Shown here piece after piece: positions 58,755 through 64,000 of a stretch of DNA of 64,000 bases (positions are counted from its first letter, which is position 1; every line of letters begins with the position of its first letter). The translations under genes were made by a program, and so were the position numbers. Origin of the DNA: Thuidium tamariscinum (taxonomy: Eukaryota; Streptophyta; Bryopsida; Hypnales; Thuidiaceae); contig OX344750.2 in assembly GCA_947034885.2 (NCBI GenBank), positions 35,884,821-35,948,820 on the forward strand, read 5' to 3'. The notes below the pieces were generated by a model. That model ran no database searches and was not told where the DNA came from. It saw nothing but the letters and a program-made list of their open reading frames with translations.

Positions 58755-59451
58755 AGGTCCCTGCAGACCTGGCATTAGGGCCCAATAAGGTTTGACCGTT
58801 AAATGCGCAGTTACATTGTTGTTTTATTTTTTTTAAATCGCCACATCCACAAGGTACAGCATTGTGTACAACTATTCTGTCTGTATTCAGTGTAGTCACA
58901 AACGTGTTCGCACTTGTAGGGTAAGTTCTGTAAATACAGAACATAAGTTGACATACGACAGAGGTTAAGCAAGATTACGAGTACTCTCAATGTTATTCAC
59001 AAGTTAAAGATGGAGTACAAAGATGCTGAAGCATGCCTGTAATTGGCAGACGGAGGGTGACGAGGTCAGCGGTATTTACTACGCCGAAACCTTTGGCCGA
59101 ATACTATGTCGAATACGCAATGAGTAGTGGGACCATAGTTTATTCTTTTGCATAAAAGTTGCAGCAACAGCCGGCAATGCGAGTTAATGTGCCCTCGCCC
59201 CCTCCGATAAGCCCACGTCCTTGAAATCTTCATTTCGAGCACATCGAGGTCTTTCTTTATGACCGCAACTACCCATTCTATAAAATATAGCAGTTTCCTT
59301 CCATAATCCTAATCACTGCTCTTATGAGAAGCCACGTCCGATTCCACGTAGGTTCGGCATTTCTGAAAGTCTGCAGGTCTGAACTCGCTTCAACTTCTGA
59401 CTCCGAAGTCACTGCCTGGTTTGACCCGTAGCACCAGGTCTGCAGGGACCT
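58755..59451. mobile_element. 697 bp TIR element with TTA target (empty site known)
   Basis: TIR AGGTCCCTGCAGACCTGG, with its exact complement at the right end; TTA at 58,752-58,754 and 59,452-59,454. Unit 1 reads AAAGTTAGACGAC (about 32,421-32,433) with one TTA. Internal sequence unrelated to the other MITEs. PIF-like by target, family not recognised. Confidence 0.75.
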
Positions 59452-59550
59452 TTAGACGACTTCGGAGTAACCGTAACTTATCTCCGTAAGGGCGATCTAG
59501 AAGCGGACAGACATTTTCAAGCTAGGAACCACAGCAAGAAGCTTGCAGGC

Positions 59551-59652
59551 ATGAGTGAACCAAAACCAAAACCGAAGGATTGCTGTCCGGGCTCGAAAAC
59601 TCAACTTGGAATTAACGTTGTGTTTCTTGCCATCGAGGAGAATGGGTTCTAG
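59551..59652 (+). other. Short upstream open frame, copy 2
   Basis: Identical to 32,516-32,617. It lies in the 1.29 kb block with no visible difference between units. Confidence 0.35.
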
Positions 59653-60184
59653 CAGTGAAGCGGTCCTTAGTTTAATTAGCAGTGGACTGTCTTTCTCTGT
59701 ACGATGTAAGTAACATTCTTCAGGAAACGATAGAAGGGGACCAGCCTTGCGATTGCACTCCCCACCGGCCCAACTCTAGGGTTTTCTCGCCATCCCGGTG
59801 AAAATACCTCAGACACACTGAGGCCGATGCTTGTGCAGGTGTACTTTAGACAGGTGCTTAGAGTCGTTGTGAAGCGGAAGTATGCACAGCGCTGGATGGT
59901 TTTGAAGCCTGTTGGAGGTTGACGGTGTTTGCAATGTCCCCGTTCAACACCCTCCGTGTAAGGTTCGATTTATTCTTCAAAATTTCTCTCGAGCCAATTT
60001 TGACAAATTTTAGACATCCTCGCATCGCCTTCGTCGGGTGTCCGCATCTCATTTTCAATTATGTGTAGGCGTCAAGGTGGTAGATTTAGATCTTTGTAAG
60101 TGCATGATGCAAGCTATTATAAGGCGAGTTCGTCCTCGTATGATATTCCATGGATAGAATCATACGTTGTGGGCCGCATTAAAC

Positions 60185-63100
60185 ATGGTGAACCCTCGTG
60201 ACTACCTCGTCAAGGCACAAGCTCTCGCTGCAAAGCTGCCATCTGAACCAGGTTCGATCAAACTTCACCGAAGGCAATGTTCCTGCTTGCAACAGAAATT
60301 AAGAAAGACACTGGATCTTTTTGTGAGAAGGGGAGCATCTGATGACAGAGTACTGGAACGATATGAGAAGGTGTTTGAAGAATTCCTTCACTTGGTACAA
60401 AAAGTGAAAACCTTTGTAGACGACTGTTGTTACGAGGATGAAAACGATTTTGTCTTGGCAGCCATCAGAGTGATCGCTCACAGGGGAAGATTTTTCCAGT
60501 ACCATGTAGAGCTGGACTGGTGTAGCTTCTTGGTGAAGTGCCTTCGGGAGGCCGATAATTTACCCCGCAGGCCAGTGTACTGCCAAACGCTTCAAAAATT
60601 TGACTGGGAGCAGAAGTTCAAAAGCCTTTTTCTTAATAGTAGAGAGACTTCAAATATGATAGCGGCTGATGAAGAGGAGTTGAAGGCTCTCTTAGTGTCT
60701 TGGATTGCGAAACCAGGTGAACATCAAACAATTTGCTGGGTTCTCCTGCGCCGTTTTGGATCAAAGACAGATTCTGACCTTCATACCCTGCCAGGTCCAG
60801 GTAACCTTGGATTTCCACCTATTCCCACTACACTTGGAAAGTTTATAGGTTCAGGTTCATATGGACATGTTCACGAAATCAAGTGGAAGGAGAAGCTATT
60901 TGCTGTCAAATATTTCCGGATTGAAAGTGCGGATCAAACTATTAACAACGAAGTTAAAATACTGGAACGTTGTTGCCATCCACATATTGTGAATTTGATT
61001 CTAGCACACAAAGAAGATACAACGCAGTATCTTATGATGGAGCGACTGTCTTGCGACTTGGAATCCTACATAAACGAAAGGAAAAAGCGACGAGCATTTC
61101 CTTTCCCTACTTCGGAAGCTGTGGATATGATCTCGCAGATTTGTGAGGGCATGCTCTACTTGAATGATACTGAAAGGAAGGTGTCGCACAGAGATCTGAA
61201 ACCGAGAAATATACTCGTCAAGGAGCTGAAGCCAGTAACAGACGCGGAGATTCCAGCCATAGAATTGCAAGTGGCTGACTTTGGAATGGCGAAGGAGCGT
61301 AAGGAAAAGGGACCGGGAAGGTCCTCTGTTTCCGACAACACTCCAAATTGTGGAACCTTATTGTATAGAGCACCAGAGATGACGGCGAAGGGTGGAGGCG
61401 GTAAAGTCCGGGGGTCATCAATGAAGGCAGATATGTACTCCTTCGCTGTAACTTGCAGTTTCATCTTGACTGGCACGGCGCCTTTCAAACGCTACACAAA
61501 CACAGAGCATTTGAAACAAGCAATCAAAGATGGCGAAAGGCCTCATTTGCCTGACAATTATCCGCCGGCGTTGGTTACCCTTCTCGAACGGTGCTGGAAT
61601 TCAGATCCCACTAAACGACCTGAAAGTTTTTACGAAATTCTTACAGAGCTGAGAAAACTGAAGGCCAATCTTCTCACAAGTGAGTGCGTTGAGAACTCTA
61701 AGTTCTTGGTCTTGAGTAGTCTTTGGCAAACCCAACGGCTTTGCACTGGATCACCAACTTTGAAGTTACTAAGTTTGAAGAATTCTTTTAGATATATGCA
61801 TCTGAAATCAACTATGACATTCTGGTGATCAATTAGGGTTACGTTAAGTACACCATTCCTGGAGTCAAATCCTCTGTTGATATGTAGTCAATGCTTCAAT
61901 TCAATAACTGCTGCCTAGTACTGACAAAAAATTGTGCTTGTGTAGGTGCTATTGAAGGAATAGAGCCACCGGAAGCAGAAACTCCTGGACCAGAGGTCGG
62001 TGCAAATTCTTTGTTGTTGTCTTTTCAGGTCTACAAGTTACTGTTTCATCCAAGCGCATTGTTCAATTTCCGAACATTTGGATGAAACTGCAACATTAGT
62101 TAGGCTGTTGGGGATCTTAAGTTTCTTCAATCTATCCCAGCGGTCAGTCCTTACAGGTCTACAATTGGTCCACGTCCAAGGAACACTTGCAAGAGAGATG
62201 CTCGGAGTAATTAATTTGTTTCATGATGTAATCATGTGAATGGATCATTTCATCACTTAGATGACATGTTTCGACATTGATCGATTACATTGTTGTTACA
62301 TGTTGGTTATGGAGTGATAGGTGATTGCCAGTGATGTCCTTCAGTATGGACCTACGGTATATCACAGACTCTGCACTCACGTTTGTACTTTGTTCTAGAC
62401 TGAGAAAGTTATAGGATGTCTTGACGATATTACGCTACATTTCATATTGCTCTTCTTTCCGTTCATTGAATGCTTGACATAGTAAAATTATAGTATATAC
62501 ATACCGTTGTTGGCCAAGAGGTTAACCTGAGTTATCGTATTCCTTTCAGTAGCTCATTAGTATTTGCTAGAAATTAACCCGGTCTAAACCTTTAAATATT
62601 GTCTGTTGTCTTGCCAGCCTGAACCATTTGTAACGTTCAATCCCGGGGATCGAAGATTGAATATCCTTGTTCTGGGGGACCCGGAATCGGTGGAAGCTGT
62701 CATGGGTCATATTTGTGGTGCTCGTAGGCGGCAGACTCTGGTCGAAGATCATGTGAACTTGACAGAAAGCAGGAATTCTTCGCCGCCCATGTGCTTGTAC
62801 GGCGTTAAAAAACCAAAAGAAGGGATCAACAGAAACGATTACTCAGATATCAGAACCTTTGTGAAAGTCAGGAACGAAAAGTGGCATCGAACAAAGGTGG
62901 AGGCCTTGTGGGAGAGTGAAGTACCCGAGTGCTCTGGGCCCAGAAATTGGTCTGCATTGTTCCCAGACAGTACTTCGAGGTTGCACATGGTGTGGTTTGC
63001 ATGCAGGAAACTCTCAGACCTCCCAAATCTTCTCAAATGGCCTGAGATCACCGAGAAGTTGTGTGATCTTCCAGTACGAATATTGGTGATCGAAAAGCAG

Positions 63101-63910
63101 AGCCTGGCTCAAGATTCGGACTTGCACGTTCAACAGGAGTTTGACAATATACTTGAGCACAGAAGCGTTTTTTTCCCGAAAGTTCAGGAGTTCATGGAGG
63201 AGTTGGTTGTTAAAGTTGATCTTCGAGATGATGACCTAAAGGAAGAGCTCTGGCGTAATTGTTGGGCTGTTAAAACAAGAGTTGAAATTGGAAATGTTGC
63301 GAAAATCATCAGGGAGATACGTAAACGACTTGGGCCAGCAGGAATATCCGTCCAGTCGGGTGTTGGTGGAGCGAGGATGCGCAAGGAAGTTTCATTATCG
63401 CGGAGCGGGGAATTTGTCCTTCATTTTTTATGCGCGTATTGGGATATTCCACAAGATTCTCTCCGTCGGGTTCTCCGAAGACTTAGCGGTCGTCGAACAA
63501 CCTTCATATCACAGGCACGTGGCATAATTAAAATCAGCATCAAACCTCGTGAATTTGTTGGGTTTTGTTTGATTGTTGCTGCGATCATTCTGTACAACGC
63601 CCGAGACAACGCCAGGACTCCAAAATATGTTTGCAGGTGGAACGTTGGTTCTGCATTAAGCTTAGACCAATTGCAGACGGAAGCTCAAGAATGCTACAAT
63701 TCTTATCTTGCTGGTTCAACCAGTGAGTCCAGTCCCTATTATGATACAATGGTATTCGAAGACATTCGACTGTTCCTTGAGAGTATATTTGAGAGAAAGG
63801 ATTGGAATCCACGTTCTGTAGGAAGTGCTGTTAGAGACTCGTTCATTTCGAAGATTATGAAACGAATTTGTCCTCGCGGAAAATCTGTCAGTCCTGGCAT
63901 GTCACCTTAA
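60185..63910 (+). CDS. Kinase/pseudo-GTPase fusion protein, copy 2
   Basis: Exons 60,185-61,679, 61,946-61,995 and 62,618-63,910, in frame, giving 945 residues. The domains are as in copy 1: helical N-terminus with LDWC, kinase with GSGSYGHV, AVK, HRDLK, DFG and APE all intact, short linker, then the G-domain-like C-terminus with DPES in place of a P-loop. Differences: a three-residue deletion (Ser-His-Ser) between DFG and APE, a linker exon shorter by 17 codons, one extra Arg in the C-terminal domain and a scatter of substitutions. An alternative in-frame donor for exon 2 exists at 62,028, as in copy 1. Exon 1 read through its donor would end at TGA 61,826. Intact; same uncertainty on function. 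Confidence 0.75.
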
Positions 63911-64000
63911 AATTTTTGACCAAATGGAGGGCGGCACAGATAACGGTGCTTCTGCTTCGTGCCCACTTTGCTCAATTGGTGCACTGTCGAAACCAGGCCA

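Larger units (their letters stand above)
42410..64000. repeat. Segmental tandem duplication, unit 2 (runs off the window)
   Basis: Same order as unit 1. It begins with the sequence TTCTTAGCTTCATTAGCTTC (compare 24,304). Unit 2 lacks about 280 bp of the LRR remnant and has gained elements at 42,728, 44,529, 45,177, 48,132, about 50,700-57,640, 57,906, 58,204 and 58,755. Confidence 0.85.

Overview
The window is plant nuclear DNA. Evidence: spliced genes of plant families (mitoribosomal protein mS34, an LHT-like AAAP amino-acid transporter, protein kinases with a DUF1221-like N-terminus), plant transposon classes (hAT, En/Spm-type CACTA, stowaway/PIF-type MITEs, L1-type LINE, tRNA-derived SINEs) and a short TTTAGGG-type telomere-like stretch. 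The kinase type suggests a non-seed plant (moss, liverwort or lycophyte), but that is inference; I cannot name the species.

Layout. 1-19,400: AT-rich, gene-free, nested transposons. The main object is a 6.6 kb hAT-type element (8,779-15,397) with islands dense in CGGAC/GTCCG pentamers, itself inserted in an older repeat. Several piggyBac-like TTAA elements lie here, and a LINE 3' end sits just upstream of the first gene. 19,572-21,211: intact three-exon mS34 gene with a GC-AG second intron. 22,567-22,901: isolated exon with a ZZ-type zinc finger. 24,170-24,810: decayed leucine-rich-repeat sequence.

From about 24.3 kb the window is dominated by a segmental tandem duplication. Each unit has the order LRR remnant, seven-exon AAAP transporter (minus strand), foldback palindrome, kinase/pseudo-GTPase gene (plus strand). 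Unit 1 spans about 24.3-37.6 kb. Unit 2 spans about 42.4 kb to the window end. Unit 2 is longer mainly because about 7 kb lies in the foldback loop (SINE, decayed hAT transposase, a CACTA element nested in it) and several small elements have inserted. For most of these the empty site survives in unit 1, so target-site duplications can be read directly.

The gene of most interest, present twice, joins by splicing a DUF1221-like helical N-terminus, a protein kinase with all catalytic motifs, a short acidic/proline linker exon and a C-terminal domain resembling a GTPase that has lost its P-loop. A signalling or immune role is plausible but is inference. Both transporter copies and both kinase copies are open through every inferred splice junction.
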